Shown here one piece after another: positions 35,643 through 46,900 of a DNA stretch of 64,000 bases (positions are counted from its first letter, which is position 1; each line of letters opens with the position of its first letter). Origin of the DNA: Pachyseris speciosa (taxonomy: Eukaryota > Cnidaria > Anthozoa > Scleractinia > Pachyseridae). Location of the stretch: NCBI GenBank assembly GCA_016490735.1, contig JAEMWC010000263.1, positions 821,001 through 885,000 of the forward strand, written 5' to 3'. A program made the position numbers and the translations under genes. Under the pieces are notes generated by a model. The model was given only the letters and a program-made list of their open reading frames with translations. It did no database searches and was not told where the DNA came from.

Positions 35643-35880
35643 ATAATAAAAATAAGCGAAAGAAGTTTTACACAACGTTTCGATGACTCCATGTCATCAT
35701 TTTCAAGTGAACAGAGAATAAAATTTACAACATAATATATACCGTGCAAGGCGATAAAATGTAAAATATGCAGGTAACAAGTGAAATGAAAATGATGACA
35801 TGGAGTCATCGAAACGTTGTGTAAAACTTCTTTCGCTTATTTTTATTATAAGATGTTTAACTAAATCTAATCTTATTCGA
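35643..35880. mobile_element. Inverted-repeat insert with 12-bp duplication
   Basis: ATGGTGTGTTTT flanks both sides (35631-35642 and 35881-35892); copy 1 of X has this site once, so this is a genuine insertion. The insert begins with an arm (ataataaaaataagcgaaag to cgatgactccatgtcatca) that is inverted near 35795-35852. Each arm holds a hairpin GATGAC-atgga-GTCATC followed by GAAACG. A long target duplication and inverted terminal pieces fit a Penelope-like retroelement fragment better than a MITE, but no protein is present to decide. Confidence 0.6.
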
Positions 35881-35957
35881 ATGGTGTGTTTTCTATGTAA
35901 ATAGTGGCATTTTCCAGAAATGCGAGACGAGCCGAGATGAAGCCATTACGGAGGAGG

Positions 35958-37680
35958 ATGTCTTGCTCGCAGTGTCATTTGAAGTTTTACCTGAAATGCT
36001 TCTGCCCTGATGACAGCTGAGTCAAGTGTAATTCTTGTCTTTTTAACACCCAAGATGGAGCTGATCAAGATCAACAAGAAAATGTTCATCAATATGACAT
36101 CCCTGAACTTAGCGAACTTGTCTCTAAAAAGGGCCTTAAGATTCTGCATCAAAACATTAGAGGCTTGCTGCCAAACAAAAGTATCATCTGCCAAATCCTG
36201 GATGGCTTTAGGAATGTACACATTTTCTCGGTCAGTGAAACACATTTCTCCTCTGAAAGCGAAGCCGAGGTCGAAATTGAAGGTTACACATTTATTGCAA
36301 AGTCAAGGGCTTCTGGTCAAGGTGGAGGTGTTGGTGTTTATATTTCTTCATCTATTCCCTTTCAAAGACGAATGGATCTCGAACAAGAGGATATTGAATG
36401 CATCTGGATTGAAATATTATTTCCTAAAACCAAAGGCTTTGTAGTTGGAATTATTTACCGCCCTCCGGATTCTTCTAGACATCTCAGCTGCGCGGATTTC
36501 AATTGGAAATTCGAATCCATGCTTTCGTCAGTATCAGCTGAAAACAAAGAATGTATTCTCTCAGGTGACATTAACTGTAACTATTTGGTGTCCTCTGATC
36601 ACAAAGAAATTAAATCCATTCTCACCTACTTTGGTCTGAAACAACTCATTAGCAGCCCCACGAGAATTACGCGCGAGTCCAAGACCCTAATTGATGTTAT
36701 TTGTAGCAATGTACCTCAAAACATCTCTTCGGTGAAACTAATCCCAGCTGGCTTGAGCGATCATGAACTCATTGGATGTGCTCGCAAGCTGAACAATGTT
36801 AAGTTCAATCCGCGAATCATTACTTGCCGAAATTTTGCTAACTATGACCCTAAGCTATTTTGCGAAGATTTAAATTCTGCGAATCTTGAAGACGTTTATT
36901 CATCTATCAGCGTAAATGAGGCATGGGCCTCTTTACTAGACATTCTCCAACGGTGTATCGACAAGCATGCTCCCCTTATTTCGAAGAAAGTCAAAGGTCG
37001 ACTATGTCCTTGGTTGACTCCAGATGTCAGAAAGGAGATGATTCTCAGGGATGGTTTGCTCAGGAAAGCCCGCCGAACTAATCAGGAAATTGATTGGTCT
37101 TCTTATAAACGCCAACCTAACAGAGTATCTGGCCTTGTTAAAAAATGTAAAAGCAGATATAATCGAGATCTTCTTAAAGATTGTGCGGACTCTCCAGATA
37201 AATTTTGGGTAGCCATCAAGAAACTCTATCCTACCAAGTTACTTTCTCAACAAGGTTCGGCATTTGTGATAAATGGATCAAAGTCAACTGACAAAAGCTT
37301 CATTGCAAACAGTTTTTGCGAATATTTCAGTACCGTTGCCAGAAATCTGAAAAGCAAATCAATTTTGCTTCGTGACTTTGTCTGGAGCAAACCTGCTGAA
37401 GAAAATCTTCCCAATCAAGTTACGGAAAGTCAATTTACTTTTAAAGCTGTGAAAGAGTTAGAAATTCTTAAAGAGCTAAAAAATCTTAAGCGGAAAAAAG
37501 CGTCTGGACTGGATAATTTCCCTCCGGGATTGCTCAAAGATGCTGCTCTTGTTTTAACTAAGCCTTTGACATTTATCATCAATTTATCTCTTGAAACTGG
37601 AGTTGTGCCTAGTGAGTGGAAAGTGGCTAAGGTGATCCCCCTCTACAAATCTGGGTGTCTGACTGAGATTGACAATTACA
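35958..37680 (+). pseudogene. L2-like LINE ORF2: endonuclease and RT N-terminal part
   Basis: Frame begins MSCSQCHLKFYLKCFCPDDS, meets a TGA (36018-36020), then continues with CNSCLF and LKILHQNIRGLLPNK, the start of the APE endonuclease. Landmarks: SVSETHF, GGVGVYISSSIPF, IIYRPPDSS, SGDINCNYL, SPTRITRESKTLIDVI, and GLSDHELIG. The RT linker follows with PWLTPDVRKEM, KKASGLDNFPPGLLKDAA and VPSEWKVAKVIPLYKSG. It loses frame after EIDNY near 37680 by one indel. The cysteine-rich start may be a zinc-finger N-terminus. This enzyme would nick DNA and prime reverse transcription; the stop and frameshift silence it. Confidence 0.85.
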
Positions 37681-38967
37681 GTTATCTCAATTCGCCCTAC
37701 TTTGTCAAAGATCTTGGAGAAAATAGTCTACAAGCAACTGATGGCTCATCTAGAACGTCATAGTCTCCTTTTTGAGTACCAATTTGGTTTCCGTTCGAAC
37801 CGCTCAACAGAACTAGCTGTTACGTACTTCACTGATCTCATTAGAAAGGAGGCCGACAATGGAAAGGCAACAGGAGCAGTTTTCATTGACTTATCAAAGG
37901 CATTCGATACCATCAGTCATTCTGTTCTATTAAGTAAACTGTCCCGTTATGGCGTATACGATATGGAACTACAATGGTTTACGGATTATTTATTTCTCCG
38001 CAAGCAGATCGTTCAATTTAATGGTGTCCTTTCTGAACCAAATCCAATTAACACTGGAGTTCCTCAAGGAAGTATTTTTGGGCCTCTCCTTTTTCTCATC
38101 TTCTTTAATGTTGTGCATAGTCCTCTTCGTTATTGTAGGATAATTACTTATGCTGATGATACAGTGATTTTTGCATCCTCGGGTGATATCGGTGTGTTGC
38201 AAAGCAACCTTTCCCAGGACCTAGATAATCTCTCTAACTGGTTTCGTGATAATGAACTCATCCTTAAACTGAAGAAGGGTAAATCCGAGGTGATGCTGTT
38301 TGGTACCGGAAAACGGTTAAATTTGTTTCAAGGCTGTCAAGTCGAGCTATCGGTCAATGATTCTCCCATCAACACCACTACATGTTATAAATACCTCGGC
38401 GTGCATCTGGACCCGACAATTACTTTTGAAACGCATTTTCAAAAAATGTACAAGAAGGCAGCAGGAAGAGTGAACCTCTTACGGCGCATCCGCTCCAGCA
38501 TTGATACTCTTAGTGCCCAACGAATTTATCAATCGATGATTCTGCCAATATTTACGTATTGCGGTTATAATAGTGTTGGATGGTCAGAGTCCCGCAAACG
38601 CATGATCCGCTCCATTGAGACCCGAAGCCTCGAAATTATTTCCCCAAAATGCAGTCCGCAGAACTGTGATCTTCGATTTTTAACAATTGACAACTTTTTA
38701 CAAAAGAGAGCGTGCTGTTTTGTATTTGACTGCCTTAATGGCACTTCATGTTATCCATTTAAAGATTACTTTCAACGATTTCATCATAACGCTTTAAACA
38801 CTAGAAACAATGGGAAAACAGTAAAACTACCAAAGGTCAAACTGGAGTTTGCGCGCCGTAGTTTCTATTTTTTAGGTGCTTCGATTTTTAATTCATTGCC
38901 GTTAAGTTTAAGAAACATTAATTCTAGAGTTTTATTTAGGAAAGCCTTGGATGATCATTACTTGTAA
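37681..38967 (+). pseudogene. L2-like LINE ORF2: reverse transcriptase core and C-terminus
   Basis: Continues the RT in the next frame: ISIRPTLSKILEKIVYKQL, FGFRSNRSTELAV, VFIDLSKAFDTISH (motif A), NTGVPQGSIFGPLLF (motif B) and ITYADDTVIFASS (motif C, Asp-Asp intact). Then YKYLGVHLDPTITF and the C-terminal module ending LGASIFNSLPLSLRN and a natural stop. Long uninterrupted reading apart from the single shift near 37680 indicates recent activity. Confidence 0.88.
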
Positions 38968-39393
38968 TTTCTATGATAGTTTTTGATGGTTTTTTAACTT
39001 AGTACATTTTTTGCTTTAATATCTACTTTTTTATTATTAGTTTTTTAATTCTTAGTCAGCAGGACCCCGCTGATAACAGTACTTTGTACTGAAGGGTTAT
39101 CCTAGGTAAATATTCCATTTATTATTTATTAGGAAAAATGCATCTTCGAGAGGTTTGATTTCATTCCACTACGGTCGCCATATTGTTTTAACGTGTTTTC
39201 AGTGGTCGGTTGTATTCCCCATAACAAGTTATGTACTTGATATATGATGAAAAGGCCGAATTTCGAAAAATAGCGGGAACCTCGAAGTAATTATCGAAGG
39301 AAGTACAGAGAAATATTCACATATCCCAAGTCTGATGTAACACCAATTAAATCATTTCAAACTTGGTAAATTGATTTTGTCGATACATTTCGA

Positions 39394-39849
39394 TCAATAA
39401 TCCTTAAAAGTAGCGAAGCAAAGAGCATTTAAACAACAATAGTAGCCTTCATTTGTCCTCCCGCCATGTTGAATATCAAAATATACGCGCCCGCCGTTCA
39501 ATCCGCTGACTGTCTTGGATTTCTGGCTATGAGAAACGGCTGTGTCGTCCGCATATGTACGATTTTTAATATGTGATTGTCAACTTGGATACCCTTTGAT
39601 AGCGTCATCGCTTTTTAGCGCTCAATAATCCTTAAAAGTAGCGAAGCAAAGAGCATTTAAACAACAATAGTAGCCTTCATTTGTCCTCCCACCATGTTGA
39701 ATATCAAAATATACGCGCCCGCCGTTCAATCCGCTGACTGTCTTGGATTTCTGGCTATGAAAAACGGCTGTGTCGTCCGCATATTGTACGATTTTTAATA
39801 TGTGATTGTCAACTTGGATACCCTTTGATAGCGTCATCGCTTTTTAGCC
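39394..39849. repeat. 228-bp tandem duplication across a transposon-LINE junction
   Basis: Bases 39394-39621 are repeated almost exactly at 39622-39849. Each copy holds the last ~130 bp of transposon X and the adjoining minus-strand LINE C codons VQYADDTAVF, so the duplication postdates the insertion of X. Confidence 0.92.
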
Positions 39850-39885
39850 CTCGCAAAAAGTTCAATACCTAGAACAAACAGGATA

Positions 39886-40214
39886 CACCTGTTCGAAACG
39901 CATTGCGCCTTTTTAAACAAATCTTGACTTTTTTTAGGCTGTAAAAGTTACGAAATCTAGCCATCATCTGTCCCACGACCGAGCTAGTACGGGGCATGGG
40001 TCTCTTCCTCATTTGACGTCACAAACTGATTTGCATGCATGTTTTCAAAGGCTTGCCGCGATTCAAGTCAGTTTGTGACGTAAAATCAGGAATGGACCCA
40101 TGGCCCTTACTAGCTCGGTCCCGGACTGATGATGGCTACATTTCGTAACTTTTATAGTCCATAAAAACTTGTTTTAAAAAGACGAAGAAAGTTGCAATGC
40201 TTTTCGAACAAGTG
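39886..40214. mobile_element. Palindromic MITE
   Basis: Ends CACCTGTTCGAAACGCATTG and its inverted partner (caatgcttttcgaacaagtg) define a 329-bp foldback; internal arms pair closely (gtaaaagttacgaaat with atttcgtaacttttat; gacgtcacaaactga with tcagtttgtgacgt). No ORF. It abuts the truncated 5' side of LINE C. Confidence 0.8.
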
Positions 40215-43200
40215 CAAAGATTTGGGCGAACAATACCCGATTTGTTTGGGGTGGAACGGGTGGGGAATTTCCATATAAAACGCATTACTTAATGAACTTC
40301 TATAGAAATGTGAGTTTCAAGTTTGAGAAAATCCCGACGCTGAAGGATGTCAAAACGGTGGTCATTATAACATCAACAATCACGCTTTAAAATGTGTTTT
40401 ACTGTTTCACCAATCAAAAACCTTTTACGTGTTACTTTGTATTAAGGTATAGCCTAGGCCACTTGTGTATGGAAGATTTCCCCAGCACTCCCGTTCAACG
40501 TGGCCTCTATAAAGGTTTAATTTTGTCTCATGGATTTCCAACATTGAGCGAGGGAGCGGGGAATTTTCCAGTACAATAAGTCCAAACTTATAGCTATATT
40601 GTAGTCATGTAACACCTAACTGGGGCTATTTTTAAACTAGCTAGAACGTTACAAGTGAAGGTCTTGCCTAAATTGTTTCTTTTCGGGGCCTATTAATTTT
40701 CAAACTGCAACATCACGGAAATCAAAGACTGCATGTTTGCCAGTGAGTTTTAGTTGTCCATGCAACCGCTATTTGTTCACTCTGAAGTGTTTTTTTTTCT
40801 TGGGGTGGGCTGTTATCAGACCATAACCTCTTCTCCCTCAAATAAACTTGTTAATTAGAAGACTAACGGATAACATGATAGTGGAACAGGAATATAAATT
40901 TCTTATAACTCATATGAATTAAAACTTTATAAAACATTTTTTTTTAGGTGATATGTTAAATTTGTTGTTACCCACAAGGCCATTTTCGAAATCAGTCACT
41001 TTTGAAATCGAGCCCTGGTACCCTATTTATTCACCAAACAACTGTCTTTTGATCGGAAATGGCACTGTTATAGGCCACTGACTGATATTTATTCTGGAAA
41101 ACCGAATGCTTTTCCTTCGGAAAAGGGCAAAATTTGAAAATTGACAATTTTACAGTTACTTCCATGACTGCATGACATTCTCCCAGTGAGGCAAAATGTT
41201 TAAAATTGGGAAATTTCTGCGCTGTCCATATTCTTAGATATTGCGTCGTATACTTGTGTTTCAAATTTTTCTTCAAGTTATCTTATCTACGTCATTCTTG
41301 CTCTTGGTTTTATTTAAGAAAACAAGTACAAGTACATGTATATTACAAGAAAATTTCGTAAATTAGCTTGGGCTGAGAAAGTGCTATTCATACCAATTCA
41401 TGCTGAGCAGTTCCTTTCGATAACAGATGAAGGGCTTGGCCAACTTATTTCCTTTTCCTATTTAAAACTAGAAAATCATGAAAATCACTGATATAATGAC
41501 ATGCGCAGTTCAAGCTGCGTGAACCTGTACAATGATGTCTTGAAAGTTATCTGTAAAAATAGGACAGGCGTTTGTTAGTGTCCTAAGTCTAGAAATAACA
41601 AACATTCAAGACTTTTTCACTCAAAGGATTTAGCAGGAAAAAGAAATTCAAGTAAACGTTTCAAGGCGCGATTTCCAAGTTATCGAACGAGCTATCACAG
41701 TTATAGCGAGGAAAATGCGCATAATCTGTTGACAACTGATCCTATGCAAGCATATGACGGACCAATTATAACTTATAGCGTTCCACTGTCGTTATTGTCG
41801 TCTCCGTCGTCTGTCCTTGGACGTTTGTCGGTCGGACCCTGAAACTGAAAGCTTCAGTTAGGTTAAATGTCACACAAACTAAGGTATTTAAGTTACAAAT
41901 TAAAAAAAAACAAAAAAACCCTGGGTAGTACTGGGCAAACTCCCTATTAATACTGAAATGGCTTCCAACTGTAAAATAGCTCAGTACAACTGTGTATCAT
42001 GTAATATCAGGCTGTTGATACCTTAATTTAATAGCAAATTCAATAAATTAATTATAAGCGTGGATTGTTTTGGAAGTGTTGTGCTTATTCATTTTCTGAT
42101 TAGGAATATGAAGATAAGTGAGTAGTATGACCTTCTACTGTGGCTGGTAACCAATCACAGAGCAGTATTTGGGCCATGAACCAATCACACAGCCTTATTT
42201 GGAACACGTGACCCTCCTATAGAAAATGACAAAAATTTGCTGAGGGGGGAGGGTTGAGTGACCAATAGAATTGGTCACTGGAGAGGGGTGGGTAGGTAGG
42301 AGGAAAAATGGAGGGGAGGGGTAGATAGGTAAAGAAAAAAACGACGGACAAATTTTTATTTTAATCAAAACAGTTTATTTAAACAGTCAAAGACCTAATC
42401 TATATACACGTTCCATATTGATAAAACATATCAAAAGGTAAATTCAATATTTAAGAACATTCTACTTTTGGGAACGTAGCAACTTATTTTCCTCAGCGGT
42501 TTCTGTATGGTTCAGACTTTAGTATATATAAACAACATATTCTGTCCCATGCGTCGCGGTGATATGAGCCCGCTGGTACAAGAAGAACAGCGGTAAAAGC
42601 CACTTCATGTAAGTCGCACGGAATTGTCATGACCGGAATAGTTGGCGAAAATTATGGATAATATAACCATAACAAGGACAACGCCTCGGTTATTCCTCGA
42701 TTTCGTACCGTAGTACTTGCAAGTAAACAAAACACCCCACGCTGGGTTCCAGACAGACCACGAAAACCTGAGTTGATTTATTCTCGCAATTGAGTTTGTC
42801 CTTCGTAGAGGATTTAAAGCGCTCACAATTGTCTGTAATAAAGAGACAAGAATGAGTTTACGCGCTGTTTTTTTTTTGTGTGTGTAATGTTATGAAACGA
42901 AAAGTAAAACCACAAATTGAATTTATGAAATCAGAGGGAAACATAGTTTTGATTCAACGTCTACCGAAGGTCGTTTGTCGGCGAAAAACGCTCTTGCATT
43001 TGTGAAATCAAAAGAAAACAAAGCAAGAATTCACCGATCAACGGTTACAGGCGCTTGTTGTACGTAAATAAACAAAACTTGAATCACTGCGAAAAGATCT
43101 TGCGAACTATCAATGGAAAATACCGTTTTCAAACGGTAACCCTAAGGAAATTTAACAATTACAACGAATAACGAAGCGAAAGAACAAAATCAAACAACAA

Positions 43201-43454
43201 AGTGAATAAACTTACCACGAGTAGCGCTGTCGGCGAGACAGTTTAGTCGCTCACACGCAACGGACGGCAAATTGAGAAAACATCGTGAGCGTTTTCTGTA
43301 GTTAAAGGCCATCCTTTAACCGCAGTTAACAGGCGTTTTTGCAATAAACTACCAGACACGTTTTTGAGAGTGAGCAATGAAATAGTAAAGAAAAGATGAG
43401 TATTTGTAGTTTGACCGAAAAACGTTGTCAACAAACTTAATAAAAATGAAACAA
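40215..43454. other. Unassigned AT-rich intergenic DNA
   Basis: No gene, RNA or transposon signature recognised. Short local features only: two ccaatcaca-containing repeats near 42150-42200 and a G-rich stretch at 42240-42330. Confidence 0.4.
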
Positions 43455-43650
43455 TCAGTGAACGCTTGTTGTCAACTAATGATTAAGTAATTAATTTCAT
43501 GAGGTATGTCGACAGTCATTCACAAAACAAAAAGTTTGTCGACATTAGTAACCAATCAGAGAGCGCTTGTTGTCAATATATGATTAAGTAATTAATTTCA
43601 TGAAGTATGTCGACAGTCCTTAACAAAACAAAAGGTTTGTAGACAAGGCT
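43455..43650. repeat. Tandem duplication, 101-bp period
   Basis: The block cgcttgttgtcaa ... gattaagtaattaatttcatga ... gtatgtcgacagtc occurs at 43463 and 43564 with few differences. Confidence 0.88.
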
Positions 43651-44277
43651 TTTGAAGTTTTTGCACTAACTTTCTGCGCTCGAAAATTGGGAACAAACCG
43701 GCGTTTTAAATCATCAAATTTAGGGCACCCGCAACGTTCTACATCGAGACAAGGAATACCTAACTCTTCCAATAGATATTATTTTTTCATTTTGCCTAAC
43801 CGGGATATTGATATCACAAATAAAAGCAATCTGTTAAAATATAAACAAGAATAAAACGAGTATGGCAAACTTTTCGTCAACTATAGGGAGGAGAATGTCT
43901 TTTTAAAAAAGCGCCACAGCGAAACATAAACGTGGGGCGAAATGATGGTTGAAAACGTAGTCGGCGGAATCCGTTTACAGTTTAAGAAGTCGTATTCTGT
44001 TCCCATGGACATCTCGCTTCCTCGCCGGGTGAAGCAGCCTTTTGTCGTTTGGTAATGAGAACTTAAGTGGTTTGATTCAACTCTCAATTATAGGTAAACA
44101 TGACTGAGACAGTTTAATTTGTCTGAAACGATCAAGTGAAGCGCACGACTAATGAGAAAATGTTCCGTTTGTCGAAACAAAGCACTTGTCAGGCTTTCGC
44201 ATCAACCTAACTTTTCGCACGGGATCCAACTAGCGTACAAAAATATTTTGCTGGGCGCGATGAGTAGAAAGAGAAGT
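43651..44277. other. Unassigned intergenic DNA
   Basis: No recognisable gene; the longest frames are short and motif-free. Confidence 0.4.
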
Positions 44278-44415
44278 CACCCTGATGTTTTAACAAGGTC
44301 GAAAAAAGTCGCCCTCATGTTTTAACATGGTGGAATAAAGGCGTCCTTGCATTTTAACAAGGTCGAAAAAAGTCGCCCTAGCGTTTCAACATGGTCGAAA
44401 AAAGTAGCCCTCATT
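44278..44415. repeat. Minisatellite, ~32-35 bp, four units
   Basis: Imperfect repeats of a unit like gtcgccctcatgttttaa followed by caaggtcgaaaaaa are arranged head to tail, about four copies. Confidence 0.75.
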
Positions 44416-45226
44416 TTTTAAAACAAGATAGAGAAATTCACCTTTCTCTCAAAGGAAGAAACGCAAGGGACCTGTCCTAGGGCTGATGACTGTAAAATAA
44501 GCGAGGGAACTAGTCATTTCCAGTTATCGTGTGAACATGGATAGAGTTTACTTTTTCTTGGTTCGCACTTGCGCTCGACGTTGTTTTTCACGATACACAT
44601 TGCATCCCTTGCCTTGTGAAAGTTGGTCATTTCTTTTGAATGAGCTAGAAGCCATGAACTCGGGTCGCTTAATGAGTGTTTACTATTACATTGACCATTG
44701 CGACACAAGGTTTACAGAACAATATGAATTCCATCGAACCGTTTCTGTGTCGGATATCCTACCCATTATCATTCTGTCTGGTGGATGTTTTGGCAGATTA
44801 TAAAAAGCCGGTGAACGGGCATTTTGTAGTCATTTGTTTACGGCTATGGGCAGTACTGCAAGTCGTCTGTTTGGACGTTCAACGCCTACCGTTTCTTTAA
44901 GTGACATATGTCAAAGAATGCGATGTTTGTTACATGTTGTGGTAATGAAGTTCACATCGAGTTGAAAGATGCCACGGACAACCACGAAGAGAAAAACGTC
45001 GAAGAAGAAGATGACCGACAACCAGATCAACCGACTCTTACGGGGGGACTCCTAGAGTGCCTCCTTGGGTGGGCCAAAACCCTGCGGGGGAAATAACAAC
45101 CTTAGAAAAACACCTTACCAATTCTGATGTCGATGACAAACAAAAAGAACAAATATGGTCAGAAATTGAAGGGAAAAACGTGAGCTAGAGACAATAATTG
45201 AATACCAGACAAAAGGAGCGATTTTA

Positions 45227-45740
45227 CACCCTTTGCCCTTCATTAACAGAAAATGGAAATTCATTTTAATTTACGGGAATTCAATAACATCTTCGGAAGA
45301 ACATTTTCACGAATAAATTTTCATTTTAATATTTGCGCAATTATCATGCTCATGCACTTTCAATAATATCATTGCGATGTCATTTTATTTATCGTTAAGT
45401 CCATTATGTCTTCGTAAAAACATTAACACCAATAACATTGTCGTTAACGTTTATTGAAAGTCATTATGGACGGACATGTACTTGCCAGTAATGTTTTCAA
45501 AAAATGCAAACGACAGTGTTATTAATGTTAATGTTTTTCCGAAGACATAATAGACTTGACGTTAAATAAAATGACATTCCAATGATGTTATTGAAAGTGC
45601 ACGAGCATAATAATTGCGCAAATGAACTAACGAATGATTAAAATGAAAATTTATTCGTGAAAATGTTTTTCCCAAGATGTTATTGAATTCCCGTAAATTA
45701 AAATGAATTTCCATTTTCTGTTAATGAAGGGCAAAAGGTG
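45227..45740. mobile_element. TA-flanked foldback MITE
   Basis: Left end CACCCTTTGCCCTTCATTAA and the inverted right end (ttaatgaagggcaaaaggtg) open a 514-bp palindrome whose arms (~245 bp each) match almost base for base. TA flanks both sides (45225-45226; 45741-45742). Removing it plus one TA restores the LINE D frame as KGAIL followed by RSKSRWYNEG, proving insertion into coding DNA. Confidence 0.88.
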
Positions 45741-45742
45741 TA

Positions 45743-46517
45743 AGATCGAAGTCTCGGTGGTATAATGAAGGTGAAAAAAACACTAGGTATTTCCTTAACC
45801 TTGAAAACAGACACTGTAAACAAGGAACAATAACACAGCTTAAAGGTAGTGAAAATGGCTTTATTTCTACAGACAAAGAGATTTTACTTGAGTGTGAAAA
45901 TAGTTACAAAAATTTATATAGCTCCAAATTAGATACCAACAAGACAGATGCTCTTTTCCCACTCATAGAAAAATAGAAACGATTAAGCCGAGAGGAACAA
46001 TCCCTTTGCGAAGGACCGCTAAGCAGGTATGGTAAGTATGACCTCTGAAAAAACGCCACGATCAGACGGCCTTCCCTGCGAATTTTATAAAGTCTTCTGG
46101 AATGATTTATCCGAAACACTACTAAGTGCGTTAAATCACTCTTTCGAGATAGGGATCGGAAACTTTCAATATCACAAAGATCGACGTGGCATCGTCAAAC
46201 TTATACCTAAAAAAGATGCTGAGCTCACTCTGATCAAGAATTGGCGACCTTTAACGTTATTAAATTGCGACTACAAGATTGCATCAAAAGCTATCGCAAG
46301 TCGTATTAATCTTTTCTTCCAAAGCTCATTTCAGATGATCAAACAGGCTTTCTTAAAGATAGGTGTATCAGTGAGAATATTCGTTTGTTGGACAGTGTCA
46401 TCAAATATACGGAAGAAAAAACATTCGGGACCTTCTTCTTTTTATTGATTTTGAGAAAGCGTTTGATACAATAAAGTGGTCTTTTATTAATAAAACCCTT
46501 CAGCACTCTGGTTTTGG
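45743..46517 (+). pseudogene. LINE D reverse transcriptase, N-terminal part
   Basis: Motifs in order: SRWYNEGEKNTRYFLNLENR, ITQLKGSENGFISTDKEI, KTPRSDGLPCEFYKVFW, GIVKLIPKKDAELTLIKNWR, PLTLLNCDYKIASKAIASR, then after a shift DRCISENIRLLDSVI and FEKAFDTIKWSFINK (motif A). A TAG follows FPLIEK near 45976. It ends at HSGFGP where the antisense LINE E begins. Confidence 0.82.
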
Positions 46518-46520
46518 CCC

Positions 46521-46545
46521 AACAACAACAACAACAACAACAACT
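46521..46545. repeat. (CAA)n tail of LINE E
   Basis: About eight CAA triplets mark the 3' terminus of the minus-strand LINE, as (TTG)n in its own orientation. A separate (CA)n run lies at about 46698-46720. Confidence 0.85.
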
Positions 46546-46900
46546 TTATTGACCCTTACACTTAAGAATATTGAAATTTACATGAAATAAAAACTAAAAC
46601 TAAAAGGGTCTTGGCTTCCTAAAATAACTAGAAAGTTAACAAGGCTAGGAAGCCAAATTACATAGAATAAATTACAATATTAGGGTCGAAAGAACACAGA
46701 CACACACACACACACACAAAATTAAACTATTATAACTATAAATAAACGAAATTTACAAGTCATGGGGAAAAAGACAAATATATTAGAAATGTATTAAAAA
46801 TGAAATCCTGAATATGATAAGTTAAATGCAGAGCAGCAAATAAATCAGAAATAACTGGGAAGAAATTCGTTACTCAGGGAAAACAGAAACCAAAGTAACA

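Larger units (their letters stand above)
35956..39130 (+). mobile_element. L2/CR1-like LINE, nearly complete ORF2
   Basis: A 3,175-bp insertion into transposon X copy 2, framed by a possible AGGA duplication (35952-35955; 39131-39134). It contains endonuclease plus reverse transcriptase in two frames and a short 3' UTR ending with a tcagcaggaccccgctga hairpin and an AT-rich tail rather than poly-A, as usual for the CR1/L2 group. The copy is young by its long open frames. Confidence 0.85.
35196..39527. mobile_element. Transposon X, copy 2 (inverted, interrupted)
   Basis: Same element as 13224-14079 in the opposite orientation, with ends GCCAGAAATCC (35196) and GGATTTCTGGC (39527), both flanked by TA. 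It inserted into LINE C exactly behind the YADDTAVF codons. It later received a 238-bp insert (35643-35880) and a 3.2-kb L2-like LINE (35956-39130). Without these, about 0.9 kb remains, matching copy 1. Confidence 0.85.
33785..39885 (-). mobile_element. L1/Tx1-like LINE on minus strand (LINE C), heavily interrupted
   Basis: Read on the minus strand, fragments come in ORF2 order: FVLGIELFARA and VQYADDTAVFH (39885-39600), then LLNEFSTQSGLEINTSKT and MWLG (35193-35000), then NGGLKMCD and FNFVWDGKPAK (34987-34655), and finally the zinc knuckle CTFCKCEKQTLNHLLVSC (near 33850). Between them lie transposon X copy 2 (with its own inserts) and a SINE. The 5' portion is missing; a palindromic MITE abuts its left end at 39886. 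Confidence 0.75.

Noticed and set aside
44908..45096. Short acidic ORF upstream of LINE D as a host gene
   Set aside because: No domain, no splice evidence, and its end overlaps the apparent start of LINE D.
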